From Nansenia antarctica (taxonomy: Eukaryota > Chordata > Actinopteri > Argentiniformes > Microstomatidae), in NCBI GenBank assembly GCA_963989245.1, contig OZ022345.1, positions 25,181,347 through 25,245,346 on the forward strand: a DNA stretch of 64,000 bases. Reading direction: 5' to 3'. This document shows positions 34,241-45,216 of this stretch, in pieces. Made by a program: the position numbers and the translations under genes. The first letter of the stretch is position 1, and each line of letters starts with the position of its first letter. The notes beneath the pieces were generated by a model that did not search any database, was not told where the DNA came from, and saw nothing but the letters and a program-made list of their open reading frames with translations.

Positions 34241-35111
34241 CATTAAGTGAGTACCAAGCCTGTCGTTATTGTATTTAATAACCTAATTGTATTTTGTATA
34301 TTTTGAATGAATGGCTCATTGTAATTATTATCCCTAATAGCGTGTTTGCTCTGTCGTTTCAGGAGCATAGGCCTATGCACCACCACCCCTCGCATAAGCG
34401 GATTACTTTTCTTTCTTTTCTTTTTTTCACCGATTTTGTTGTCAATGTTTTTCAGAATATTAAACTGAATTTGCTTTGTTACTGTTCATATGTGTGTTGC
34501 AGTCACATATACGTAAACATTACGTTTGAATTATTTACTGAGCTGGTGTTATTTTTTTCAAACCACACACGGCTATTTCAGCACTACACGTTGTCCACCT
34601 ACTTATGATTCACTATGAGGGGTTCAGCGTCAGTGCGCTTCGGTGCACCCCGCTGCCTGATTGTCTGTCCCTGTGTCATTCACTCTCAACATGGATAAAA
34701 GTACAATAAGCATTATTCAGGTGGAGGTAGATTCTCTATTCGGACATTATAGGCGCTATATGTGGGACTGTCGGTCGGATATTGTAAAAAAAAAAAAAAA
34801 AGAAAAAAAAAAAAAAAGTGGATTCTCCAAATATTCTGCTGGGCCAAATATTATTGGTGATGGGCCAGCAATGGCCCGCGGGCCGCCTATTGCCGACCCC
34901 TGCTATAACTGTTCTGTCTTTCAAGTGATTTGATGAATACTAGGCTTTACTCCCCATCTTTCTAGTACCCATTACGAGTTCCCTAGTATCCAGGCTATCC
35001 TGCATTTCAGCTATCCCAGATTTTTCATAACCTATAGACATTCATTCTTTGAAACAAAAACGCTGGACGCACATGCTGTCAATCAAAAACATCCGTTCTA
35101 ATTCACCAGTT

Positions 35112-35407
35112 CGTGATCTTAGAATGATAAGGTTCTATCTCCGTTTAGAATGATAAGGTTCTATCTCCGTTTAGAATTATAAGGTTCTATCTCCGTTTAG
35201 GGTAGTTCAGAGATATTGAGCGTCAAGGTTTTTACATTCCATTATGTTTTGTGAGATGGAACCTTTGTATTTTATGAATTACTAACTCAGAAATGTCAAC
35301 ATTTAAAAAAATAACACCACACAGGCATTAATAAACACCTAATGGATCAGATTATGTAAAAACCTAAATTTTGACAAAAATGGAGATAGAATCTTATAAT
35401 TCTAACG
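35112..35407. mobile_element. Foldback MITE with triplicated arm
   Basis: The left arm (tagaatgataaggttctatc plus tccgttt) is present three times in tandem at about 35112-35199. Its inverted counterpart (ggagatagaatcttataatt) is at about 35383-35403. aaggtttttac and gtaaaaacct mark an inner pair. No coding. Confidence 0.6.
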
Positions 35408-36216
35408 TCACCCAGTGTCCAACTACTGAAACGCGTACGTACATGGTGGACATGGGATGTGATAAACGTGCAGTGGACAGACGGTCACACGGGCGCTCAA
35501 TAGCGCCGACCGCTCGCAATAATGGAGGGCATTTCAAATCAGTGCTATGGGTTAATAAGTTTCATTCACTTTCATTATCAGGCTAAAAGGCGGCACTTCA
35601 GAGCGAGCCTTGTCTGGACCTGGATATTTCTAGGTGATCTTACTTAGGCCTTCGTTTTTAGAATATAATATAATAGAACTGAAGGATTTCTCCAGGGGGG
35701 GCTTGGCTTGAGCCTCAGGGGTGGTAGGGCAGTTTAACAGGCTACATGACCTGCAGGCTGCACAGTTACAGACATGACAAACACAGATGTTTGTCATGTT
35801 TATTTGGTTAAAATACTGTTAAAGGCACAACCTGTCATTTAAACGACAAAAACGGGCTCCCTGACACTTTTGGGGGGAGGGATGGGGCTGGACAAATGGG
35901 GCTGGACAGAGCTATGGGTGTAAGTTCTGACCATCCATGAGATCAAAGTGCTAACCACCGTTTAACCATGTTTTGAATCTATACAGTGTTTGTTTACAAT
36001 TATCATCTTGTTTGTTGTTCTAAAGGGGTGTGACACTTGAACTAAGCTCATGAGGTGTTTATAAACTCTATTCTTCAAGAATCAATGGCTAGTCTATAGC
36101 CTATCATTAATTTAAAAGAACACATTGATGAACCAATAACAGATGGCCCCTTTAAAGGCTCTCTTGGTCCCAAGAGGGAACAACTGAAGCTTCAGGAGGC
36201 ATTGTAACATGCATGA
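35408..36216. other. Nothing recognised
   Basis: No gene, RNA or defined repeat was identified. Confidence 0.4.
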
Positions 36217-36917
36217 ACTTCTCATTCTTGATAATAGCCCACAGAAGGTTATGTCTTGCTTTGACATGTTGTTAGAATTCCAGAGAGGTGGTTATGGTTG
36301 GTGGCAGCGTCCATCAGGGAAATGTCAGTTGCATGTATTGTATTTGAAGCTACGTGTACTCACACAAATGTAAACGCCCCCTCATGTATCTGTCAATGCA
36401 AGGGAGACTTTGACATCTGTCTTAGTCTATTCTAGACAATTCTGCTGCGTGCACAGTTCATCGTCTACTACTGCTTGTGGATGTATGAATCTCAATGATA
36501 TAAATTAATGTTAAAACTCCTAACCTCTGTCTGTTTACAGGTTACAGGATAAGGTAATAGTGACCAGTAAATATATTTCCAATGAGCCTATTCAAGTGCA
36601 ATTTGCACCAGACTTGCGTATTAACTCAAACAATCCAGACAAAAAATCTAAACATTAAAGTCCATATGTAAATAAAGTTATGTGTAATAAAGTGGAATGA
36701 AACAGGAAAAAAGTATTGAACACACTAAGAAAAAGCAGAACACCACAGCAAGGAAAGGCAAGGAACCATCTGAAAACCATAACTAATTAGGAGGCAACTC
36801 TACTGTTGACATTTCCGTGATGGACGCTGCCACCAACCATAACCACCTCTCTGGAATTCTAACAACATGTCAAAGCAAGACATAACCTTCTGTGGGCTAT
36901 TATCAAGAATGAGAAGT
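36217..36917. repeat. Long inverted repeat, 111-bp arms
   Basis: Arms at 36217-36327 and 36807-36917 are nearly perfect reverse complements (acttctcattcttgataata ... gggaaatgtca). They surround a 479-bp centre containing agtattgaacacactaagaa, a phrase seen in fish DNA transposons. No transposase frame. It may be a non-autonomous DNA element or a duplicated and inverted segment. Confidence 0.75.
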
Positions 36918-37837
36918 AATCTGTCTGTTTTGGGTGAGTTTTGTATGTTGTAGAAGTAGGAGGGTAAGCTCAGCTGTTCCTAGGACTGTGTCTAAGTGTG
37001 GAACCTTCACCTTGTTGCTGTGCATGTTGTTATGATCATTCTGGTTGGACTCGCCGGTTCAGGAATCACGATGAGCTGTGGGTGGTTGGCAGGGAGAGAA
37101 ATCTCTTTCTCCCCACAGCGATTACCATGATAAAGGCTGGAGGCCAAGAGCTGTTTGTGGGCCAGGGAAGAAAAGAGTTTTGGAATGCCATTAGTCAGAA
37201 TTTGCCCCTCACTTTCTCAGAGAAGAGAAACTCACCGGTTCATAAGAAGAAGCAGCTGTTCGTTCAGAAACACAACCTCCAAAAAGGCTATAAATGCTTC
37301 ATGTTCTCAACAAGAGGATTGTCGTATTGTAGGCTAGGTGGTTCGTGCAAAAAAATGTCATTATTCAATGGGATTGACTTAATTCGCAGGCTGCAGCCAG
37401 TGAGGGTAAGACTATTGTCACCTGACTGGTGATTTCACGAGGGTCACGTTGCGGTGCCAGCATGTGTATGTAGGTGCTCCGGTGGCCTAGAAATGAGATG
37501 GGAGGATGATGGCAAACCCCATGGTTGCATTATGAACCTGGGGATTGTGGCCCCAGGAGAGGTCTGTTAAACTGTGATAAGGAAAGAAGGAAGGATTAAT
37601 CAGAACCGTTTAAAGGAGTAAGAGTTCGCTGCACGTACCAGATTGAACCATCATCCTCTTTCTAATTCCAAATGAACCCCTAGTCCCTAGGCTCCTGTCA
37701 GTAGTCTGCAGTGTGTGTGGTGTATTGAAGGTCATAGGGCTCATTATCTCGAGCAGCCTCTCATTTCTACACAATTAACTTGGAGAGCCTAGGGGTTGAT
37801 GTGGATTTGACCAATTTATCCTACTTATAATAATGAT
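36918..37837. other. Nothing recognised
   Basis: An open frame of 144 codons at 36998-37432 has no recognisable domain and no splice context. I do not call it a gene. Confidence 0.4.
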
Positions 37838-38940
37838 TTAGCCTAATAATCATAATAAACTTTATTCGTATAGCACTACAAAACACAGTTACAAAGTACT
37901 TTACAGAACATGATAGTTCAGGATAAAAACAACAACATAATAAAAACACAAGACAAATATTAAGGGTTTTAAGACATATTAAAAGTGATAAGTGAGGAAT
38001 AGAAACTTGACAAACAAACGATTTACTATATAAAAAAAAAAGCCTTCCTGTAAACGTTTTGAGAATTAATTTAAAAGAAGGCACTGAGTTTGCTAATGTA
38101 AGTTCTTCAGGTAGGGAGTTCCACAGCTGCGGGCCTCTAACGGAAAACGCCTGGTTTCCTTTCGTAACGAGGCGGGCTGTGGGAACAGTTAGCAGGGACC
38201 TGCCTGAGGAGCGCAGGCAGCGGCTAGGCTCAAGGGCGCGAGAACATCTGTGATGCAGGTAGGACCAAAGGTAGGGCTTTAAAAGTAATTAATAGAAGTT
38301 TATAATCAATTATTCTATACCTGACAGGTAGCCAGTGATGCCATGGGATGGGAGTGATATGGTCTTGTCTCTTGGAATTTGTAAAAAAATCTGTCAGCCG
38401 AGTTTCGAACAAGCTGGAGACGGGAGATGGCCATTTGGCTGAGCCCCGAATACAGGGAATTACAATAATCCAGTCGTGACAAAATTAATCTATGGATAAC
38501 TTCAAATTCCGCTTGAGACAAAAAAAAAATTGTAATTTTTTGTTCCTAATTTGGAAAAAAGCACGATTTTACTACCTTGGTGATTTGTATGTCAAAGTGC
38601 TTGTGGAGTGCTTAAAGTCGGGGGACAGGTTCCCAATATTCTTAACCAAGTCTCCAGTCCGTTCAGGGGGACCGAATAAAAGGACCTCAGATTTGGACTC
38701 ATTGAGCCGGAGGAAGTTTTGTGACATCAGCATTTAGTATCAGAGAGACACGCCGTAACATGAGTGATTTTGTCTGTGTCACTACCAGTAGGAGGAACAA
38801 CAAAGTTGGGTGTTGTCCGCATAACAGTGGACATTAATGTATGATCTAACCCAAAGGAAGCATACAGATAGTAAATAATATCGGGCCAAGAATTGAGCCC
38901 TGGGGAACACCACATGAGAGGGGGGCTGGGGATGAGGACA
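37838..38940 (-). mobile_element. Degenerate L2-like LINE
   Basis: The minus strand shows the RT C-terminal segment in two frames: LSRLDYCNSLYSGLSQMAIS and RLQLVRNSA in one, then PIPWHHWLPVRYRI and DYKLLLITFKAL in the other. The 3' end at about 37840-37920 has the tail sequence tagtgctatacgaataaagt. Further RT-like sequence extends to about 38940 with many breaks. Confidence 0.65.
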
Positions 38941-38989
38941 CTAGTTATGACTATCAGAAAACCTGAGGAATATGTGTTGGCATCAGGGT

Positions 38990-39215
38990 ATGTATGGGTA
39001 TGTATGTATGGGTATGTATGGGTATGTATGGGTAATATGTATGGGTATGTTGAGGTATGTTGAGGTATGTTGAGGTATGTTGAGGTATGTTGAGGTATGT
39101 TGAGGTATGTTGAGGTATGCTGAGGTATGTTGAGGTATGTTGAGGTATGTTGAGGTATGTTGAGGTATGTTGAGGTATGCTGAGGTATGTTGAGGTATGT
39201 TGAGGTATGCTGAGG
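38990..39215. repeat. 10-bp minisatellite
   Basis: About 17 copies of gtatgttgag, preceded by (GTATGTATGG)n. The reverse frame reads as a repetitive NIPQHTSAYL-type peptide, an artefact of the period. Confidence 0.92.
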
Positions 39216-39511
39216 TCAGATTGGAAGGGATGTCCCTACTACTGGTGTACTCACTCACAAGTGACACATGAGCCACCCGGCTCCCACGACCGGCCGGCTC
39301 CCACGACCGGCCAGCTCCCACACCCTCCTATTACAATGTAGTGGCTGCTATTACAGGGACTACAGTAATTGTATAGGCTGCTATTACAGGGACTACAGTA
39401 ATTTTATAGGCGTCTCTGAACACACCTAAAACCCCTTTGTGAAAGTCAACTTGAAACAGCCGTGAGTGCGATTGTACTGACGCAGTGAAATGTTTCAATA
39501 GTGGTTCAACA

Positions 39512-39630
39512 GCTGCGTGTGCGTGCGTGTGTGTGTGCGTGTGTGTGTACGTGTGTGTGTTTGTCTGTGCCTAGTGTATGTCTGCGTGCCTGTGCATGCA
39601 TGCATGTGCGTGTGTTTGTGTGTGCACAGG
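39512..39630. repeat. (TG)n/(CGTG)n microsatellite
   Basis: Interrupted TG/CG simple repeat. The surrounding 39216-39930 shows no gene. Confidence 0.85.
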
Positions 39631-39934
39631 GCTCTCGGAATGCCAACAATAGCTGAATCCTATCCAGACTGCAGTCACTTGAGGATCTCTTCCACTCTTT
39701 CATTGTGTAACTTTTTTTTTTCTCCCACATTCCTCGTCGTCCTCGTCCCGGGGCAAAGGTAGCCGTAAGCCTCTCTTTCATTCTCCATCTGACAGAAATG
39801 CTGTTGTTTGAAATGTTAGGAGAGTGAAAGATAGAGCTCTGGACGTGAGGTTCTGTGATTTCTCTGTCGGTTGCAGACACAGATTCTCTTACCTGCCTTC
39901 TCTTACCTGACCTTTACTCTGAAAGGTACCTCCT

Positions 39935-40131
39935 GCCGGGTTCCCACGGGGTCCTTGAAATCCTTGAAAGTTTGTGAATTTGAGAAAATTCACAAAAAGT
40001 TTTACTTAGCTCGTCAACTAGTTCTAGTCTCAAACTGTGCCGTGTTGGGTCCTTGAATTTGAGGGAGTTGAGTCTTTAAAGGTGCTTGAAAGCTGCTTGA
40101 ATTTGATGTTTCAGAAGGTGTGGGAACCCTG
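39935..40131. mobile_element. MITE with GGGTTCCCAC ends
   Basis: Ends CGGGTTCCCACGGGG and GGTGTGGGAACCCTG are inverted. The interior (gtccttgaaatccttgaaag) is shared with the remnant at 16190. Widespread in fish genomes; no coding. Confidence 0.7.
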
Positions 40132-40253
40132 CTCCTGTCAAAAGAAGGTCAACGCAAAACCCCTCACGGTGCGTTGACTTATAGATTTGCTGATGCTGCT
40201 GTCCAGGGATGTTTTGAGTTAACTGGTTTATAAGGTTGAAGCCTACATGGTAG

Positions 40254-40906
40254 TTTCGTATATTTTGGTATCTGTTACTGCTAAAAATGAAGAAGAGTTC
40301 TTGAGCAAATTTAAGACTTGTTTATTCAAAAAAGCAGGTTACACAGCATGGCCCCTCAATGGAGCTGGTGGTCCGAATCGGTCACAGGATATGAAGTCAA
40401 AGATATGGATATGAAGAAAAAGATATGGATATGAAGAAAAAGATATGGATATGAAGAAAAAGATATGGATATGAAGAAAAAGAGATAGAGCCCATCTGTG
40501 TACAGGATTTTATACCCCCCCCTGTCACTGTCGCTGAGCCAATCAAAACAGAGTCCACGTCATTTTAATTTGGTCAGATACAAAGTTTTGCCAGTGAGAT
40601 CATAGTAGGTGAGGTCATTTTCTGTCCTGTAAATAGGATGTTATTATCTTATTAAGGATCCTTTGCTGTGTATTATCTGCCATACCTGAAGGCAGATAAT
40701 GTACTCTGCATTGGTTTAATGCAATTCACCCTATGGTCTAATACAATTCTAATGCAATTTATGCTATGGGCGTCTTGCTGGCTCGGGCCCTAATGCAATT
40801 ATATCTGCCCATGATGATATTACAGCCTCTGCACATGCATGTCAAAAGGCCATTGTGTGTATTAGAGGGCCATTGCTATGGTTACAGAGCATGAAAATAC
40901 ACGACA
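40254..40906 (-). repeat. ERV 3' LTR
   Basis: Contains a 20-bp tandem repeat (agatatggatatgaagaaaa, about four copies, 40400-40480). The minus strand has an AATAAA within gcttttttgaataaacaag. Confidence 0.92.
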
Positions 40907-41415
40907 CAGCCCCCCTCGGAACACCCAGAGTGTGTTCCGAAACTAAACGACAGACAGAAAAACTACATCAACCCATCAACTACATCAACACATCAACACA
41001 TCAACACATCAACACATCAACAAATCTCGGTAGAACCTCCACACAGACCAACCCAGGACCAGTACTATGAACCAAAGATAACACATACAAAAAATAGAAA
41101 ACAACCAATAATAAAAAGAATCTTGTAAATAACAATCACAATTAAACCACACTCAGTTCATCATGCATAATACAAAAACTGAGATACAGAAATTTCCAAC
41201 GACCGATGTTTCCCTCGTCCTCGAAGCGGCAGGGTCAGAGGTTGCTAGCACATGGCCCCAGTTGGAGAACAGCCTTTACCGCTGTCTCAGATTGATAACA
41301 CTTTCATAGTCAGGAGCTTCCATTGTCGCGTAACCATTACATCACTTCACAACCGACATCAATCACATGATATAGAAAGAAACAAACAGGAACCGAAGCA
41401 AACAATCACAAAACA

Positions 41416-42783
41416 TCACTTAATAAACAAATCATCAAAAGAGGAAACAAAATCAGAAAGCAAAACAGAATCCAGCTTTTGCTCATCAGCTATGTCGGCC
41501 ATCATTAAAGCATTAACCGGAACATCAGAAATACACTTTCCAAAACATTTGATTAAAATACCAAGTAACATAATACAGATGATAATGACAACAAGAATAA
41601 TAGCGACGGACCTGATCATATTACCAATACCTGAAAAAGCAGAATCAAAGAAATCCAATGTATTCCAACCGTGTTCTTTACGTAAATCCTCTATACCCTT
41701 CTTGTTAGATTCATGGAAATCATACAGAGCGTTACCAGAATCCGAAATATAACTGCAGCATTCACCGCCTATCAAAGCACAAGTACCACCCTGACTGGCC
41801 AAAATAATGTCCAAAGCCATTCTATTTTGGAGAGCTACATTCTTAGTTTCAGTCAATTCAGTAGCCAGGGCAGATACTACAGCATCCGAAGCATTAATGT
41901 GTTTTTCAAGAACGGATGATAGGGCACTTAATTCAGTCTGAGAGTTGTAGACACCATAACTTGGGAATATTAGGCCAAAAAACTTCTGAGCGGTAGATAA
42001 CGCCCTACGACTACGATGGGTTGCTTGTTTGTGAAGTACAGACATCTCCTCCCGAGTAACTTTCCTAATCAAAGGTATCAGATGAGCTAAATAACAAAGA
42101 CCCTCACTCAAAGCAGGAAGCTTAGAGAATGCATTATTATCACACACAAGAAACACACCCTCCGGGAGTTGAAGCTCCGTACCAGGATACAAGAAAATGA
42201 CACCACCTATACAAGACGCGGCCCCTAGCTGACGAATCGCGCTGCCCTTGAGCCGAGATTGTATGTCAATACAGGTTGTAATATTTACGAGAGGCATGAC
42301 CTTAAGCTGCGTGGTGCCTTTCTGCCGTCTGGTAGTATTGGTATCATGTAATTTCATTTGAGGCACCATAGCACAATCAACAACTTTACATTTCAATCCA
42401 GAAATAACAACTGAACCTCTCCACCGTGTAGAAGTCACACTCCCAGAACATGACAGATGAGGACTCAATGCAGTACCATTCAATTGAACGAACATAGCTT
42501 GGATAATATATATCTTCTTCGGACCTGTTGGTTGTGACAAATGTGTAAGCCTATCAATAATAACCTTCCCCACACCGCTAGGCCTATGGTGTTTGTTAAC
42601 TGCTGCTGTCAGACGTTCCAACACACCAATATCCACACCTGCATAGGAAGAATTTAAAGGAACCAGAATCGTGCTGGGCTGACAAGAAGAGCTCTGGTTC
42701 TTGCCCTGTAAAACAAATTGGGCTAAACCCTGCCAATTATAATGAAACCATTCTGCTTTAGTTAACGGTATGGGGAAAAACAT
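41416..42783 (-). pseudogene. ERV envelope, N-terminally truncated
   Basis: A 455-codon frame on the minus strand holds the end of the surface subunit and a whole-looking transmembrane subunit. There is an RSRR furin-type site near residue 257, a heptad-rich region, the disulfide motif CALIGGECC (CX6CC) near 336, a hydrophobic membrane anchor at about 383-405 and a short acidic tail. There is no signal peptide, and the start lies at the deletion junction with the protease, so the surface-subunit N-terminus is lost. It should not make a normal surface glycoprotein. Confidence 0.85.
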
Positions 42784-43030
42784 AGGAGCAGATGTACTTA
42801 CAGGGAGTAGGGATCAGCTGTTTAATTCCCTCGAATCCGATTGTCTTCACATATTTCCCAGACATAGGAAGGTGCGTGGCATCTTCAGGCTTCAGACAGG
42901 TGTAGGCTGCTCCACTGTCCACCATCAATTCTAATGGACGTTGGTTGACCGACACCCATATGGTAGGTTCATCTTCAGGCCTGTTTGTCACCACCAGCTG
43001 GCACCCCCCTCTCGGATCTTCTGGGCACCC
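42758..43030 (-). pseudogene. ERV protease fragment
   Basis: An aspartic protease start with LMVDSGAAYTCL (D-S-G-A active-site turn) runs to IPTPCKYI, then stops a few codons later at the junction with env. The flap and C-terminal half are missing. It follows gag after a stop at 43031. Confidence 0.8.
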
Positions 43031-43960
43031 CTATAGCCCAGCTGCTGGGCCTCCGTAGGGGTTCACCACTCCTGGAGCCGGTGTAGCAGGGGGCCTATAT
43101 CTTCCTTTTTGTTTCCCCCCTGCGCCCCCCTGGTTCTTCTTCCAGCAGGTACGGGCTAAGTGTCCATCCTGGCCGCATTGGAAACATGGTCCTAACATCT
43201 TCTTCCCGGCTGCGGTCCATCCCTCTTGTGGTGGTCCTTGGCCAGGCTGGTTGTATGGCTGGTACGGAACCACTTGCACCCCTGGTGTCCCCTGTGGGTA
43301 TGGATACCCCCCTTGTGGCCCCTGTGGGTATGACTGGGGAGGGACAGTTTGCAGTTGCTGTGGCTGAGATGGGACCTGTAGGGCTATGGTCTGCACTCTC
43401 TCTCTGATTTTCTTGCCTTCAGTCAATTGTACTTGAGTTAGTTTTCTGAGTGAGTCTTCGTCTTGTGCCTTCTGTATCTGAATCTTCTTTCTAAATAATT
43501 CTACTTGGTGTGCTACGTTGTCTATATAAACAGCCTTGTTCATGTGTCGTAGCCCCACCACTTCTGCTAACTTGTTCTTAACTGGGGTAGGGAGACCTTG
43601 TTGAATCTTTTCCCTGATTATGGCTTTTTCTAACGGGTTATCTTCGGCATCCTTCCCTGTCACACTTCTCCATTGAGAGTGCACACGGGCTACAAAACCC
43701 CTGGGATTCTCATCTTCTCCCAGTGGCATCACGATGATATTGTCTGGGTGAATGTGAGTAGGGTATGTCTCTCTGATTGCCTTCCACAGCCTGCCTCTGT
43801 TTGCTGCGAAGAGCTCTGGGTCATAAACTGATGTACCGATATATTTATGAAGTCCTGCCTTCGTCAATATTTCCTGCATGGTGTCCAATCCTGTAATAAA
43901 GGCTAAGAGTCTTTTCAGGTCTCCCATCGCGGCCTGCGTCCCTGTCAGTCTCACGTCCAT
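43031..43960 (-). pseudogene. ERV gag, capsid-nucleocapsid part
   Basis: A frame of 309 codons. The capsid segment includes LLAFITGLDTMQEILTKAG and FVARVHSQWRSVTG. It is followed by a Pro/Gln/Tyr-rich linker and one zinc knuckle, CFQCGQDGHLARTC (CX2CX4HX4C), near the end. It overlaps the upstream gag frame by 10 nt in the -1 frame. Confidence 0.85.
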
Positions 43961-45216
43961 CTCGGTAGTCCATGGGTGACCCCATCTTCTAGGACTGGGA
44001 GTTTTTCGATCACTTCAGACAGATCTGTATGACCCCAAGGACGATATTCTATCTTGTTATCTCGAATCAGCACCGGGAAGGTCCCCTGAATTTCCTCTTC
44101 CTCCGATGCCTTCCCTCTTGGTCTTAGGCCATAATTGCTTACTAGTGGCTTCGTTTTTTCGTCCCGCCTTGGTGTCGCTGTAGACCTTGGGAGGTTCGGC
44201 TGGGATGTATGATGTGATGTCACTTGAGCTACCTGTTCTAACAGTTCCTCTATCTGTCGTCTGTGACTTTCCTCCTCTCTTAGGCTTCTCTCTTGGAGTT
44301 TTCTTGCCCTCTTTCTTAACTCCTCCTTCTCCTTTTTCACCCTTTCTTCCTCCTCTTCCTCCAACATCTTCTTCTTTTGCTTTAAGCTCTCTTTCTTCTT
44401 CTCTATCTTCAGAGACTCCTGCTCATCTTCAGAACCACTTTCTTCTTTTCCCTTTTTATAGCGTCTTGTCCTTCCCTGTTTTTCGGCCCTGGCTATTAGT
44501 TTTCTGATCTCAGCACTGTAACCTCCCTGTGCATTGCTGTCAGCACCTGAACATTCGCCATCACCTCCACTGCCATCTTCACTGTCATCTGTCTTGTTCT
44601 CTGGTTCGAAATCCACGGTCACTTTCGCTCTTCCCCTCTCTAGTACATTATCACCCTCATCTTTGATAGTGAAGGCTCCGTTCGTACTTAGGACGGGGAC
44701 CTGAGGGTAGATCCGCTGAGAATTGTCCTCCAGTATCTTGGCATAGGGAGGAGGACTGGAGATTGGAGCTGTGTGTGAGAATGGAATGTTCACTTTCTCT
44801 TCCATTGCTTTGGCCAATTCATCTCTTTTTTCTGGATCCATGTGAGCTGTTTTCTCATTCCAAGCTAATGCTACTTTCTGCCCCTCTACCTTGAAGAGGT
44901 CTAAAATAGCTAACTCTAACCTGCGTTTCTCTGATCTAATCTTTCCTTTTTGATGCGCCTTATGTGCATTGATAAGTATCTCCAATGTTGCAATTAATTG
45001 TAAGTCAAAGGTGCCCTCTTCTGGCCATGGTTGTTCAATGTCTGCCCAACGAATATTCCATTTCGTTGACATTTTGCTAATCTCCTTAACAAGAGGATTC
45101 ATTTTTTCCACTATAGCCACAGGGGATGAATTTGCTAATATTCCCTTATCTGTATTAACAGCCCTCACAATTTTACTGGGTTTGGCTCCCATGTCTGAAA
45201 TATTTATACTGCTCAA
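43951..45216 (-). pseudogene. ERV gag, matrix part
   Basis: A frame of 421 codons. The likely start is the internal Met at 45192 (MGAKPSK), which gives an N-myristoylation signal; the first Met lies eight codons upstream. A PPPY late-domain motif is near residue 154. Acidic and Lys/Glu coiled-coil stretches follow. The frame ends ...GLPRWT at 43951, where capsid coding continues in the -1 frame, most simply a one-base mutation. Confidence 0.85.

Larger units (their letters stand above)
32924..34902 (+). mobile_element. hAT element H
   Basis: Ends CAGGGGTCGGCAATTAGG and CCTATTGCCGACCCCTG are inverted repeats. Flanks share CTATAAC (7 of 8 bp). It contains a LINE 3' tail (32993-33105), a 33-bp minisatellite (33207-33640), a deleted transposase (33925-34240) and an A-rich run (34786-34818). 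It lies in what would be intron 1 of the UACA-like gene. Confidence 0.85.

Noticed and set aside
36998..37432. 144-codon ORF as a gene
   Set aside because: No recognised domain, no splice or promoter context, composition like surrounding DNA.
38983..39321. Repetitive NIPQHTSAYL protein
   Set aside because: Produced by the 10-bp minisatellite.
43951..43960. Programmed -1 frameshift between the two gag frames
   Set aside because: No clear slippery heptamer was seen at the overlap, and retroviral gag is normally one frame; a one-base mutation is simpler.
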